DNA of 32,002 nucleotides from assembly GCA_934086775.1 (NCBI GenBank), contig CAKOIJ010000006.1, positions 1-32,002 of the forward strand. Reading direction: 5' to 3'. How positions within the stretch are numbered: the first letter of the stretch is position 1; each line of letters starts with the position of its first letter. Under the pieces are notes generated by a model. It was not told where the DNA came from. It ran no database searches and saw nothing but the letters and a program-made list of their open reading frames with translations. Below, one piece after another: positions 15,203-24,065 of the stretch. This stretch comes from an uncultured Bacilli bacterium. GTDB taxonomy: Bacteria > Bacillota_I > Bacilli_A > RF39 > UBA660. The translations under genes were made by a program, and so were the position numbers.

Positions 15203-15222
15203 AAAAGGGCTTATGCCCTTTT
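15203..15222 (-). terminator. Terminator of the collagen-like gene
   Basis: AAAAGGGC (15203-15210) and GCCCTTTT (15215-15222) with a TTAT loop, followed on the minus strand by TTTTTTAATTT. The 3' arm overlaps the stop codon. Confidence 0.9.
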
Positions 15223-15910
15223 AAGCTATTCTAACTATATTAATGTAAGCACTTGTTCCGGATTCAGGTGTAATAGTAGCAGCATCTGTTGCTTGGAGTG
15301 CAAGTCCTATTTGATCATTTTCTGTTAAGTTAAGTATTGTACTGCCTGTAAAATCTGTGTTTTGATTTTGTGTTACGTTTTTACTTATAGTAGTGCTGTC
15401 AAGTGAATTATCATTTTGTTTTACATTTAAGGTTAATTCTGTAGCAGCATTAGAACTACCAGAAAAATAATAATCTATTTTATAAATACCTGTGGCTGGA
15501 ATAGTTAATTTATTAGTAGTACCTTGGGTTATTAAATTTGCTGGTCCATTAGTCATAAGAGGAACATCACTTGCTACATTTTGAACTAAAGTAATAGGTG
15601 TTTCAGTTGTATCATATTTTCTTCCATAAGTATTAGTAGTGCTAATTCCTGTAGGTCCTTGTGGACCTGCTGGACCTGCTGGACCAGTTGCTCCTCTTGG
15701 AATAGTAAAGTTTAGAATTGCATCTTGACTAGTTCCTGTATTAGTAACAACTGCATTAGTACCTGGATTGCCTGTAGTAGTATTACCTATAGTAATACTT
15801 CCCATTCCTGCAGGCCCGGTTGGGCCTACTATTGAACATATATTAGAATTTAATCTATTCTCATTATATTTTTTTATTTTACAGTAAGCTTTTCTATAAG
15901 AGTTATTCAT
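15221..15910 (-). CDS. Collagen-like surface protein (BclA-type C-terminal domain)
   Basis: The 229-residue protein has a short N-terminus without a clear signal peptide, a brief collagen-like segment GPTGPAGMG (residues about 29-37), a connecting region, then a second collagen-like segment GATGPAGPAGPQGPTG (about 73-88), and a beta-rich C-terminal domain (from about 100) of the kind found in exosporium glycoproteins such as BclA, where it folds as a TNF-like trimer. With only a few G-X-Y triplets it is much shorter than BclA. The lack of a signal peptide fits a mother-cell-made spore-surface protein. A glycosyltransferase gene lies directly downstream; glycosylation of the TGP triplets is inference. 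Confidence 0.8.
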   Translation of the reverse strand: MNNSYRKAYCKIKKYNENRLNSNICSIVGPTGPAGMGSITIGNTTTGNPGTNAVVTNTGTSQDAILNFTIPRGATGPAGPAGPQGPTGISTTNTYGRKYDTTETPITLVQNVASDVPLMTNGPANLITQGTTNKLTIPATGIYKIDYYFSGSSNAATELTLNVKQNDNSLDSTTISKNVTQNQNTDFTGSTILNLTENDQIGLALQATDAATITPESGTSAYINIVRIA

Positions 15911-16020
15911 TATAGACTCCTTTCTATTTTTTAATTATTTTAATACTTTTAATTCTATCTACTATTTTATTATATACATTTTTCATTTTTCTTGTCCTTT
16001 CTAATATATAATATGAACAA

Positions 16021-16054
16021 TTAAAAAAATAGTAAAGGCAAATGCTTTACTATT
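16021..16054 (-). terminator. Terminator of the dehydrogenase gene
   Basis: AATAGTAAAG (16028-16037) and CTTTACTATT (16045-16054), a 10-bp stem with a 7-base loop, followed on the minus strand by seven T residues. Confidence 0.88.
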
Positions 16055-17066
16055 TATTAGGTTTTACTATTATTTTAACATTATCTGTTTTACCACTTGA
16101 TAAATCTAAAAATGAGTTTTGTACTTCTTCTAAAGGTACTATTTTATCAATATATTTAGTTACATTAATATTTTTGTTTTTTATAAGTTCAATTACTTTG
16201 TCAAAATCAAATTCACTATATGCAATAGCGCCTTTCATTGTAATTTCTCCCATAACAGCTACTACTGATGGGATAGTAATTGGCATTAGTGAAACACCTA
16301 CTAATATTATTTCTCCACCATTTTTTGTTATATTTATTGCTTCACTAACAGCAGCTGAATTACCACAGCACTCAATTACTTTATCAAATCCACCTGTTTT
16401 TTCTTTTAATAAAGCTATGTTTTTTTCATCTAGTGCATCATAATACTCGTCAACAAAACCATAAGAAAGTGCTTTTTTACCTCTTAATGGGTTAGCTTCA
16501 AGTAATGCAACATAAGTTGCTCCTTCCATTTTTGCAAATTCTGCAGCCATAAGGCCAATTATACCTGCCCCAATTATACAAACTTTATCTCCTACTTTAA
16601 TATCAGCCAGTTTGACTCCATGTAAACTTACGGCAGATGGTTCAACCATTGCCGCTTCTTCATCGCTTACCTCTTTCGGTAAAAGTCTTGCCATGCTAGG
16701 AAAACAGCTACTATATTCAGCATAGGCACCACTATTATTTAGCGATAGTCCTGAAGCATTAAGCCAGGTTTCTGAGCAATACTGAACATTACCACTTTTA
16801 CAGGCATCACATTTACCACATGGACTTATTGGAAGAGCAGTAATTCTATCTCCAACTTTAAAATCACTTTTACCTGGATTAACTACAGTACCCGAGAACT
16901 CATGACCCATTACTAATCCTTTAGGATTACCTACTTCAAAGTAATGCAAGTCAGAACCACATATACCACAAGAATTTACTTTAAATATAACCTTCTCTTC
17001 ATTACTTGGTATTTCTATTTCATTTAATTCTAATTTTTTAACATCAACTAATTCTACACATTTCAT
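16050..17066 (-). CDS. Zinc-dependent medium-chain dehydrogenase (alcohol/polyol type)
   Basis: This medium-chain NAD(P)-dependent dehydrogenase oxidises an alcohol or polyol. From ATG 17066 (338 aa; the longer GTG start at 17075 would overlap the ribosome binding site GGTGA) it shows the catalytic zinc set Cys36 (in SCGICGSD), His55-Glu56 (GHEFSG), the structural zinc cysteines C83, C86, C89 and C97, and the Rossmann motif CIIGAGIIGLMAAEFAKMEGA. The sequence resembles sorbitol, threonine and galactitol-1-phosphate dehydrogenases, but the substrate cannot be fixed. It is a single gene with its own terminator. Confidence 0.9.
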   Translation of the reverse strand: MKCVELVDVKKLELNEIEIPSNEEKVIFKVNSCGICGSDLHYFEVGNPKGLVMGHEFSGTVVNPGKSDFKVGDRITALPISPCGKCDACKSGNVQYCSETWLNASGLSLNNSGAYAEYSSCFPSMARLLPKEVSDEEAAMVEPSAVSLHGVKLADIKVGDKVCIIGAGIIGLMAAEFAKMEGATYVALLEANPLRGKKALSYGFVDEYYDALDEKNIALLKEKTGGFDKVIECCGNSAAVSEAINITKNGGEIILVGVSLMPITIPSVVAVMGEITMKGAIAYSEFDFDKVIELIKNKNINVTKYIDKIVPLEEVQNSFLDLSSGKTDNVKIIVKPNK

Positions 17067-17144
17067 TATAATCACCAGTTTTATAATATCACTTATTTAA
17101 AAAAAATAATTTGTTTTTTTTAATAAATATGTCTACTTTACAAT

Positions 17145-17168
17145 AAAAAAGATCTTTAAAAGATCTTT
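17145..17168 (-). terminator. Terminator of the dacF-like gene
   Basis: Two copies of AAAGATCTTT (17148-17157 and 17159-17168) are self-complementary and can pair with each other; the minus strand then continues with a T6 run. It overlaps the stop codon. Confidence 0.8.
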
Positions 17169-18324
17169 AACTATTTAATACATTCACTTTTCCACTTAAT
17201 ATATCTTTAAAATAATTTTTCATTCTTGTAAAGAAACCACTTTTCTTTACATCTTCTTTTATAATTAAATTATAATTTATTATTTCATCATTATAATGAA
17301 GTTTAAGTACTCCTATTTTATCGCCTTTTTTAAGAGGAGCCTTTACATTATCTAGTTCAATATCATACTTATAGTTAACTTCCCTAGTATTTTTATCAAC
17401 AATTATATTAACATCTTTTTCTAAATAATATTTAATTGTTCTTTGTTTAGCATTGTCAATAAATATTTTACCTAAATAATTATCACTACTTACAAGAGTT
17501 TTTTTGTTATACATACTAAATGCGTATTCCATCATGTTTATAGTATCAGTATTTCTATTTTCTTTAGTTTCTGCTTTCATAACTACTGTAATTAATCTCA
17601 TATCATTTCTTTTCATTGTACCAGTTAAGCAATAACCAGCTTTATCAGTAAATCCAGTTTTAAGACCATCTAATCCACTATAGAATTTAATTAATGAATT
17701 AGTGTTTACAAGCCATAAACTTTTACCATTTTGATGGGTAATGGTTGTTTCATATGTACTTGTAAGTTTAATAATGCTTTCATGTTTTACTAACTCTTTA
17801 GCTATTAAAGCCATATCTCTTGCAGTAGTTAAGTGTCCTTCTTCATCTAATCCATGTGGATTTTTAAATGTTGTATTAGTGGCTCCTAGTTCTTTAGCAC
17901 GTTTATTCATCATGCTAACAAAATTTTCTACAGTTCCACCTATTTTCTCTGCCATTGCAACTGCTGAGTCATTAGCGGATCCTACTGCAATAGTAGTTAA
18001 AAGTTCTTCTACTGTGGAAGTACTACCTTTTTCTAAGTAAATTTGACTACCACCCATATTAGCGGCTCTTTCACTTATAGTAACGACATCTTTTAAAGAA
18101 ATATTACCTTTTTCTATTTCTTCTGTAATTAAAAGCATTGTCATTATTTTTGTCATTGAAGCAGGTGGTCTTGGAGTATCTGCATCTTTTTCAAATAATA
18201 CTTTACCAGTAGTTGATTCCATGATAATTCCACTTTCGCTTAATAAATTAATTTTAGTCTCTTCTGCATTTAATATGTTTACAAAAAGAAAACTAGAAAT
18301 AATTATTATTAATATTTTTTTCAT
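17167..18324 (-). CDS. dacF: D-alanyl-D-alanine carboxypeptidase (DacF/PBP5 type)
   Basis: This penicillin-binding protein trims the terminal D-Ala from peptidoglycan and in sporulating bacteria shapes spore cortex. It has a signal peptide (1-21), SxxK as S56-M-T-K59, SxN as S116-A-N118, and KTG at 222-224, all three catalytic motifs in place, then the C-terminal beta domain and an amphipathic anchor near the end (FFTRMKNYFKDIL). I start it at ATG 18324; the GTG at 18330 belongs to the ribosome binding site GAGGTG. In Bacillus dacF precedes spoIIAA, whereas here it lies about 8.5 kb away, so the name is by family resemblance only. Confidence 0.85.
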   Translation of the reverse strand: MKKILIIIISSFLFVNILNAEETKINLLSESGIIMESTTGKVLFEKDADTPRPPASMTKIMTMLLITEEIEKGNISLKDVVTISERAANMGGSQIYLEKGSTSTVEELLTTIAVGSANDSAVAMAEKIGGTVENFVSMMNKRAKELGATNTTFKNPHGLDEEGHLTTARDMALIAKELVKHESIIKLTSTYETTITHQNGKSLWLVNTNSLIKFYSGLDGLKTGFTDKAGYCLTGTMKRNDMRLITVVMKAETKENRNTDTINMMEYAFSMYNKKTLVSSDNYLGKIFIDNAKQRTIKYYLEKDVNIIVDKNTREVNYKYDIELDNVKAPLKKGDKIGVLKLHYNDEIINYNLIIKEDVKKSGFFTRMKNYFKDILSGKVNVLNS

Positions 18325-18373
18325 ATACACCTCTAATAAAAGATATTCTTTATTCTAATTTTAATTACTATAT

Positions 18374-18403
18374 TTGACTTTTGTGTACCTAATATGGTAT
18401 AAT
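18374..18403 (+). promoter_or_regulatory. Vegetative promoter of the Spo0A-like gene
   Basis: TTGACT (18374-18379) and TATAAT (18398-18403) are 18 bases apart, and TGG immediately before the -10 makes it an extended -10 element. Confidence 0.8.
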
Positions 18404-18429
18404 ATCAATCATTTGAAGGGGGAAAAGTT

Positions 18430-19161
18430 ATGAATAATATGGGAAGAGTAATTTCAGAATATAAGGGTTTACTTATAAAAGCAATGGAAAGAAAAGATTA
18501 TTTAAGAAATCTTTATAATAGAAAATTAAATTTATATTATAATGGTCAAAGAGAAAATATTCTAGAAGAACTAGAAACTCTAAAAAAAGAAATTAATAAT
18601 ATAAACGAAAATATTACAACTCTAAATAATTTCTTAAATGAATGTATTATTGAATCAGTAAATGGGTTTGATGAGGATAATAAAAAATTATTCTATTTAA
18701 TCAATAATTCGGGTTATCTATATGTTTCTTTATTAAATCATTTTAGAATACTAGAAAATAATAAAATAAATAATAAATATTTAAATATATATGAATTATT
18801 AAAAATATTAAAAATAAACAGATCAACTTTAGAATTAGATGTGTTCTTGCTATTAGAAAAATTAGGCTTTAATATGAAGCTTAAAGGCACAAATTTAATT
18901 GCGCATTTGATTTGTAAAAATATATATCCTAGTGAAAATTTAATTGATTATGACATAATGAAGAACTTTACCAATAAAAAAGATATTATACTTTCAATGG
19001 AATATTCTACTATTTATATTAATTTAGACAATGTAGATAAAGAATTATTTAATGAAGTATTCCCAAATGGAATATCAACTAATTATAGGGATGTTATAAA
19101 AGAAATTAGTAATTATTTAAAGAAAGAAAAAAATAATAAAAAAACATTAAAGAATTCGTAA
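18430..19161 (+). CDS. Possible Spo0A-type DNA-binding protein without a receiver domain
   Basis: The 243-residue protein starts with a helical, probably coiled-coil part (residues 8-80), then a helical region. Residues about 137-232 align by eye with the C-terminal DNA-binding domain of Spo0A: FLLLEKLGFNMKLKGTNLIA against [20 protein letters not shown], then a Y-P break, a helix pair, and LFNEVFPNGISTNYRDVIKE against LFGYTVSMTKAKPTNSEFIA. There is no receiver domain, so it could not be phosphorylated like Spo0A. The similarity is weak, and the recognition helix is not clearly conserved, so this is a hypothesis. The strong promoter and GAAGGGGG ribosome binding site show an expressed gene. 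Confidence 0.7.
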   Translation: MNNMGRVISEYKGLLIKAMERKDYLRNLYNRKLNLYYNGQRENILEELETLKKEINNINENITTLNNFLNECIIESVNGFDEDNKKLFYLINNSGYLYVSLLNHFRILENNKINNKYLNIYELLKILKINRSTLELDVFLLLEKLGFNMKLKGTNLIAHLICKNIYPSENLIDYDIMKNFTNKKDIILSMEYSTIYINLDNVDKELFNEVFPNGISTNYRDVIKEISNYLKKEKNNKKTLKNS

Positions 19162-19185
19162 AATTTTTAAATGTTTTTTTATTTT
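19139..19185 (+). terminator. Terminator overlapping the end of the 18430-19161 gene
   Basis: AAAAAACATT (19139-19148) and AATGTTTTTT (19170-19179) form a 10-bp stem over an AT-rich loop, then more T. The left arm lies inside the coding sequence. Confidence 0.65.
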
Positions 19186-19208
19186 CTTTAATATTTATTT
19201 TTATTTTG

Positions 19209-19217
19209 TGATATAAT
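19209..19217 (+). promoter_or_regulatory. Extended -10 promoter of the VanY-like gene
   Basis: TGATATAAT (19209-19217) is an extended -10 about 19 bases before the start codon at 19236; no clear -35. Confidence 0.6.
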
Positions 19218-19235
19218 TAAATATAGGTGAAGTTT

Positions 19236-20180
19236 ATGAAAAAAGTTAAAGTACATTGGGGTAATTTAATATTACTTATAATTATAATTTTATTATTTAT
19301 TTTTGCTGGTTTATATTTATATAATAAATTAAATAATAAAGGTAATAATGAAGTGAAAGAGGAAAGAACAGAGTTGAAAAAACTACTTGATTTAGGATAT
19401 ACTAAAAGTGATGCAGAAGAAATATCCAAGAATTTAGATAAAACTACTTTAAATAAAATAGTTAAGAAATATGATAATTTAGCAGAGTATTCTAAAATTA
19501 AATATTTTCATATAGAAAATATAGATAGATATAACAGTTATAAGGCTAAAAATAAAGACTTAAGTACTGAAGAAATTATTATAAATGTTGGGGCAAGTTT
19601 AGATTATAAATACTATACTCATACTAGAGAAGTTAAAAATCCTTATGATACACTAGTGTTAGTAAATAAATATCATATCTTACCTTCAGGAATAGAACCT
19701 AAGAATTTAGTAAATATTGAAGGACAGAGAATGGAAAAAGTAGCGGCTGATGCTATGAGCAAAATGGTAAAGGATATGAGAAGTGATGGACTTTCAATAA
19801 TACTTCAAAGTGGTTATAGAAGTGAAGAGTTACAAACTACAATATATAATAAAAATGTACAAAATCGTGGTCAAGAAAGAGCAGATAAATATTCTGCAAG
19901 ACCAAATAGTAGTGAACACCAAACAGGACTTGCAATGGATTTAAGTACTGATGGTACACTAGAAGAGACATTTGAAAATACTCCTCAGTTTAAATGGTTA
20001 AATGAAAATGCTCATAAGTATGGATTTATAATGAGATATCCTAAAAATAAAGTATATATGACAGGTTATGAATATGAACCTTGGCATTATAGGTATGTAG
20101 GTGTTGAAATAGCTTCACTTATTAAAGCAGAAAACATTACTTACGAAGAATACTATGTGAAATATAAAGGTCTTTATTAG
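19236..20180 (+). CDS. VanY-type D-alanyl-D-alanine carboxypeptidase, membrane-anchored
   Basis: VanY-family zinc peptidases remove the last D-Ala of peptidoglycan stems outside the cell. From ATG 19236 (AGGTGA upstream; GTG 19227 is part of that site) the protein has 314 residues: a single membrane anchor (about 10-28), a helical linker, and the peptidase domain with the zinc motif SSEHQTGLAMDLS (SxHxxGxAxD) and EPWHYRYVG near the C-terminus. All metal ligands are present. Its 3' end overlaps the end of the convergent cadherin-like gene by 44 bases, so each gene's terminal codons lie on the other's complement. Confidence 0.9.
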   Translation: MKKVKVHWGNLILLIIIILLFIFAGLYLYNKLNNKGNNEVKEERTELKKLLDLGYTKSDAEEISKNLDKTTLNKIVKKYDNLAEYSKIKYFHIENIDRYNSYKAKNKDLSTEEIIINVGASLDYKYYTHTREVKNPYDTLVLVNKYHILPSGIEPKNLVNIEGQRMEKVAADAMSKMVKDMRSDGLSIILQSGYRSEELQTTIYNKNVQNRGQERADKYSARPNSSEHQTGLAMDLSTDGTLEETFENTPQFKWLNENAHKYGFIMRYPKNKVYMTGYEYEPWHYRYVGVEIASLIKAENITYEEYYVKYKGLY

Positions 20181-20892
20181 ATCTTTTTTTTATGAACATA
20201 AAGTAAAATATAATACCAAGTACTATTAAAATAAAAGTAATAATTATAATTCTAATTATTTTTAAATCAACTTCGTCAAACTTTTTAGTATCAAATATAC
20301 TTTTTTTACTATCACTTTTTTCATTTTGTAAATCTTTCTTTACAATAAATTTATAAGTATTAGTATTTTTCTTATTTTCACTTACTACTTTAATAGTTAT
20401 TTCTTCTGTTTCTTTAGTTACATTTGTTTTTAAAGTAACATATGAGTTAGTATTTCTTGGATTATAATCTATATCTAAATTACTAGTGTTATCAATATAA
20501 TAAATAAATTTATCACTTTCAAAATCAATATCTTTATTACTAATACTAACACTTTCTAAATGAGCATCATCTTTTAAGTCTGCTTCTTCTCCCCTGGTAA
20601 CAAAAATAGTATATGTTTTAGCTAGTTCATTATTTAAGTAAGAATTAATTTCAAACTTATTAACACCTTTTTTTAGACTTTTACTTCCATTTCCAGTTAT
20701 AGTTTCCCCTTCATTTTGTATAACGTTAATAGTAATAATTTCTGTATTAATGCTAGTATAAACATTATAAACTTTAATATCTTTATCAAACCTTGGTGCT
20801 AGGTCATAATTATTAATAGTAATATTTTCTATAGCATTAAGACTTAATGTAAACAAAAAAAAGGTTAATATAAAAGTAATTATCTTTTTCAT
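20137..20892 (-). CDS. Secreted cadherin-like-domain protein with C-terminal membrane anchor
   Basis: The 251-residue protein has a signal peptide (1-20, ending LSLNA), two beta-sandwich modules of the bacterial cadherin-like type (about 25-102, ending TYTIFVTRGEEA; and 108-185, LESVSISNKDIDF to NTYKFIVKKDL), a charged linker, and a membrane span (about 211-233) followed by KKRSNKD. The repeated pattern of periodic V/I-x-V strands ending in TYxxxVxR is typical. It is probably an adhesion or stalk-like surface protein. It lies 9 bases downstream of the phosphorylase gene on the same strand, and its end overlaps the convergent VanY gene by 44 bases. Confidence 0.8.
   Translation of the reverse strand: MKKIITFILTFFLFTLSLNAIENITINNYDLAPRFDKDIKVYNVYTSINTEIITINVIQNEGETITGNGSKSLKKGVNKFEINSYLNNELAKTYTIFVTRGEEADLKDDAHLESVSISNKDIDFESDKFIYYIDNTSNLDIDYNPRNTNSYVTLKTNVTKETEEITIKVVSENKKNTNTYKFIVKKDLQNEKSDSKKSIFDTKKFDEVDLKIIRIIIITFILIVLGIIFYFMFIKKRSNKDLYISHSILRK
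20166..20191 (+). terminator. Terminator of the VanY-like gene
   Basis: AAAGGTCT (20166-20173) and AGATCTTT (20179-20186) form an 8-bp stem with one G-T pair, followed by T residues to 20191. The hairpin straddles the stop codon and lies inside the end of the convergent gene. Confidence 0.75.
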
Positions 20893-20901
20893 AAAGCTCC
20901 T

Positions 20902-22173
20902 TTACTTAATTACATTTATTATTATATCCTTTTTATTTTCTAAAATACTTTCAATTTTAAAAGCTTTAAGTACTTCTTCTTCATTAACTTTTTTCTTATT
21001 ATAATATACTTTTAATAAAGTATCTCCTTTATGTACTTTGTCATATAGTTTTTTCTCTATAGTTACTCCTACTGTGTAATCAATAACATCCTCTTTTTTC
21101 TTTCTTCCAGCTCCAATGTCATATACAAGTTTAGAAATAATATAAGGATCTATATTAGTTATATATCCATCTTTTGTAGATTTTACCTCTAAAACATTTT
21201 CAGCTACACTTATTTTACTAATATCTCCACCTTGATTACTTATCCATTCATAAAATTTATCTCTTGCTTTTCCATTTAAAAGTACTTCTAAACATAATTT
21301 TTTTGATTTTTTTAAACTTATATTCTTACCTAAACTAACCATATATGAAGAAACAGTTAGTACAAGTTTAAATAGTCTTTCATCTGTTTTTCCATTAAAG
21401 AAGTCTTCAGCTTCCTTAACTTCTAAACTATTACCTACACTTGTTCCTAAAGGATTATTCATGTCAGTTAGAATACATACTACTTTCCTATTAAAATATT
21501 TACCTATTTTAATCATATATTTAGCAAGAGTTTTTGCTTCTTTTTCGTTTTTCATAAAAGCACCCTTACCCACCTTTAAATCTATTACTATATATTTAGC
21601 CCCGCTTGCTATTTTTTTACTCATTATACTACTTGCAATTAAAGGTATACTATCCACTGCACCTATTTCATCTCTTAAAGCATATATTTTTTTATCAGCA
21701 GGAGCAAGAGAAGTCGTCTGACTAATTACACTAATACCTACAGTGTTTATATTCCTAACTAGTTCTTCATCACTTATATTTACTTTATACCCAGGAATGC
21801 TCATTAATTTGTCAATTGTTCCTCCAGTAAGTCCTAGACTTCTACCACTCATCTTGAGTGCACCCAAATTTAATGATGCAACAATTGGAGAAACAAGAAA
21901 CGTAACCTTGTCACCTACTCCCCCAGTAGAGTGTTTATCTACAACCACTTTATTTATTTTATCAAGAGATAGAACTTCTCCTGAATTTACCATTGCTAGA
22001 GTCAGATAAAAAGTCTCTTTAAAAGTTAAACCTTTTTCTTTTACTAATAATAGAAATTCACTCATTTCTTTATCAGAGATATTACCATTCATGTAGTTAT
22101 TTACAATATAGTTTATTTCCTCTTTAGTTAGTTTTTTATTATTTTTAAGTTTATTTAATACTTCTGCTACCAT
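20902..22173 (-). CDS. pdp: Pyrimidine-nucleoside phosphorylase
   Basis: The enzyme splits uridine, thymidine and deoxyuridine with phosphate, feeding nucleoside salvage. The protein has 423 residues (about 433 in Bacillus) and shows the phosphate/nucleoside-binding motif KHSTGGVGDK (80-89), the family signature SGRSLGLTGGTIDKL (109-123) and the C-terminal beta-alpha domain beginning near residue 340. The ribosome binding site GAGGTGAAAG before ATG 22173 is strong. No other nucleoside-salvage genes are next to it; it is followed within 9 bases by the cadherin-like protein, with which it may share a transcript. Confidence 0.93.
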   Translation of the reverse strand: MVAEVLNKLKNNKKLTKEEINYIVNNYMNGNISDKEMSEFLLLVKEKGLTFKETFYLTLAMVNSGEVLSLDKINKVVVDKHSTGGVGDKVTFLVSPIVASLNLGALKMSGRSLGLTGGTIDKLMSIPGYKVNISDEELVRNINTVGISVISQTTSLAPADKKIYALRDEIGAVDSIPLIASSIMSKKIASGAKYIVIDLKVGKGAFMKNEKEAKTLAKYMIKIGKYFNRKVVCILTDMNNPLGTSVGNSLEVKEAEDFFNGKTDERLFKLVLTVSSYMVSLGKNISLKKSKKLCLEVLLNGKARDKFYEWISNQGGDISKISVAENVLEVKSTKDGYITNIDPYIISKLVYDIGAGRKKKEDVIDYTVGVTIEKKLYDKVHKGDTLLKVYYNKKKVNEEEVLKAFKIESILENKKDIIINVIK

Positions 22174-22281
22174 ACTTTCACCTCTTAAATTAAATTGTCC
22201 TTATAGTTTCTTATATAATAATTTTAACAAATAAATTTTGATTAGTAAAGATGGGTGTGTGAAAGTATAGTAGCAGAAATA

Positions 22282-22620
22282 TTATTCTGCTTTTTCAGCT
22301 GAAGTATGTTTTGAAGTTAGAAAAGTAACTTTATCTGCAATAACTTCCATTGTATAAACTGTTTCTCCATCTTTTTCAAATTGACTAGATTGTAATCTAC
22401 CTTTAATACCTATAACATCACCTTTTTTACAATATTCTTTAGTATTGGTAGCAACTCCATTCCATAAAGTACACTTAATAAAATCAGTTTCATAATTTCC
22501 ATCGCTATTTTTAAATTCTCTTGGAACAGCAAGTACAAGAAAAGCTCTTTTGTTATTTTCTTTCTCTTGAATAGATAAGTCTTTGGTAATTCTACCTACT
22601 AAAACTACGCTATTAGTCAT
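22282..22620 (-). CDS. ssb: Single-stranded DNA-binding protein without acidic tail (SsbB-like)
   Basis: SSB coats single-stranded DNA in replication, repair and transformation. The OB-fold is complete: NSVVLVGRITKDLSI, then FIKCTLWNGVATNT and KGDVIGIKGRLQSSQF. The protein has 112 residues and ends in TSKHTSAEKAE, with no disordered linker and no acidic DDDIPF tip used to recruit partner proteins. This is the layout of Bacillus SsbB (113 aa), the competence-type SSB. A full-length SSB is therefore expected elsewhere in the genome. GGAGGTG lies 7 bases before the ATG. The gene appears solitary. Confidence 0.93.
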   Translation of the reverse strand: MTNSVVLVGRITKDLSIQEKENNKRAFLVLAVPREFKNSDGNYETDFIKCTLWNGVATNTKEYCKKGDVIGIKGRLQSSQFEKDGETVYTMEVIADKVTFLTSKHTSAEKAE

Positions 22621-22715
22621 GTAGCACCTCCTTTCACGTTAAATATAACAAAATTAAAAGAATAAAAGCAAACTAACAATCTTAAATATTTAATATACTT
22701 CTTAGAAAAATTAAA

Positions 22716-22748
22716 AATTGTTTGTAGTAATTTTAACTACAAACAATT
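22716..22748 (-). terminator. Perfect 13-bp hairpin downstream of sufS
   Basis: AATTGTTTGTAGT (22716-22728) and ACTACAAACAATT (22736-22748) pair exactly over a 7-base loop. On the minus strand the stem is followed by TTTTTAATTTTT, so it is probably the sufS terminator, 66 bases past the stop. Confidence 0.7.
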
Positions 22749-22814
22749 AACAATTTTTAAAATTATTTATATTTTTGTGATAGAATTTTAAAAAATAGTA
22801 AGTTATCAACATTT

Positions 22815-24011
22815 TTATAAGGCAAATTTTAAAATTGCATCATAATCTTTAAGTGCTAGAATCAATTTATCTATTTCTTCATAGGAATTATAAAAATATA
22901 AACTAATTCTTACTGTATCAGAAAATCCACTTTCATCTTGTAACATTTTAGTACAGTGTTTACCACTTCTAACACATATATTTTTTGTATTTAAATAAAG
23001 TCCTAGATCACCAGAAGTAATTCCATCTATATTTATAAGAACTATACCAGAAGCACTTTTTTCGTTATAAATTTTAATATAAGGTATTTTCTTAAGCTCT
23101 GTTATTAAATATCTTTTTAAATGTTTCTCTTTTAATACTATGTTATCCATTCCTACTTTATTTAAAAATTTAATAGATTCACTAAATGCAATTATACCAC
23201 TTATATTAGGTGTTCCTGCTTCAAACCTATAAGGTATTTCTACTAGTTTTAAACCTTCCTCATTATATATTTCATTCATTCCACCACCATATTTAACTGG
23301 TTTCATTTTCTCTAATAATTCATATTTTGCATACATGATTCCAACACCAGTAGGCCCGAGCATCTTGTGTGCTGAAAAAGCTAAAAAATCAACATCAGTT
23401 TTAGTTACATCTATTTTTTTATGAGGAGCACTTTGAGATGCATCCACTACTACTAGAATGCCTTTAGAATGTGCATACTTAGTAATACTTTCAACATCCC
23501 TTACATCACCAATTACATTTGTTACTTCTGCTAAAGCTATAACTTTTGTTTTAGAAGTTACTTCTCTTTTTATGTTTTCTAAAGTTAGACTATAGTCTTC
23601 GTTCATATGAGCATACTTTATAGTGATATTTTTTTCTTTCTTTAAGATAAGCCAAGGTAAAATATTGGAAGCATGTTCAGCTTTGTTAAGTATTACTTCA
23701 TCGCCATCTTTTAAATAGTATTTAAAATATCCATTAACAATTAAATTTAAACTATCAGTAGCATTACTTGTAAAAATAATTTCATCCTTTCTCTTAGCAT
23801 TTATAAATTCTTTAACTAGGTTTCTGGTATTATCTATTTCATCATCAACTTTAAAACTATTATTATAGTCTCCCCTGTGGGAATTGGCTGTATAAGTACT
23901 TAAATACTCAATCTCTTTATTTATAACCGTTATAGGTTTTAATGTTGTAGCTCCATTATCAAAATATACAAGTTCATTATTAAGCATTGGAAAATATTTT
24001 TCTATGTTCAT
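22815..24011 (-). CDS. sufS: Cysteine desulfurase SufS
   Basis: This PLP enzyme takes sulfur from cysteine for Fe-S cluster assembly. The protein has 398 residues, with FDNGATTLKP at the N-terminus, NKAEHASN (PLP-stacking His113), VVVDASQSAPH, the Schiff-base lysine in SAHKMLGPTG (Lys216), and the catalytic cysteine in RSGKHCTKML (Cys353) in the short loop typical of SufS-type (group II) enzymes. The usual SufU/SufB/C/D genes are not adjacent, so the operon is broken up here. ATG 24011 has only weak GGTGATA upstream. Confidence 0.93.
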   Translation of the reverse strand: MNIEKYFPMLNNELVYFDNGATTLKPITVINKEIEYLSTYTANSHRGDYNNSFKVDDEIDNTRNLVKEFINAKRKDEIIFTSNATDSLNLIVNGYFKYYLKDGDEVILNKAEHASNILPWLILKKEKNITIKYAHMNEDYSLTLENIKREVTSKTKVIALAEVTNVIGDVRDVESITKYAHSKGILVVVDASQSAPHKKIDVTKTDVDFLAFSAHKMLGPTGVGIMYAKYELLEKMKPVKYGGGMNEIYNEEGLKLVEIPYRFEAGTPNISGIIAFSESIKFLNKVGMDNIVLKEKHLKRYLITELKKIPYIKIYNEKSASGIVLINIDGITSGDLGLYLNTKNICVRSGKHCTKMLQDESGFSDTVRISLYFYNSYEEIDKLILALKDYDAILKFAL

Positions 24012-24065
24012 ATTATCACCACTTTATTTTATGTGATTTATTAATTAATGTATATGTTTATTCCC

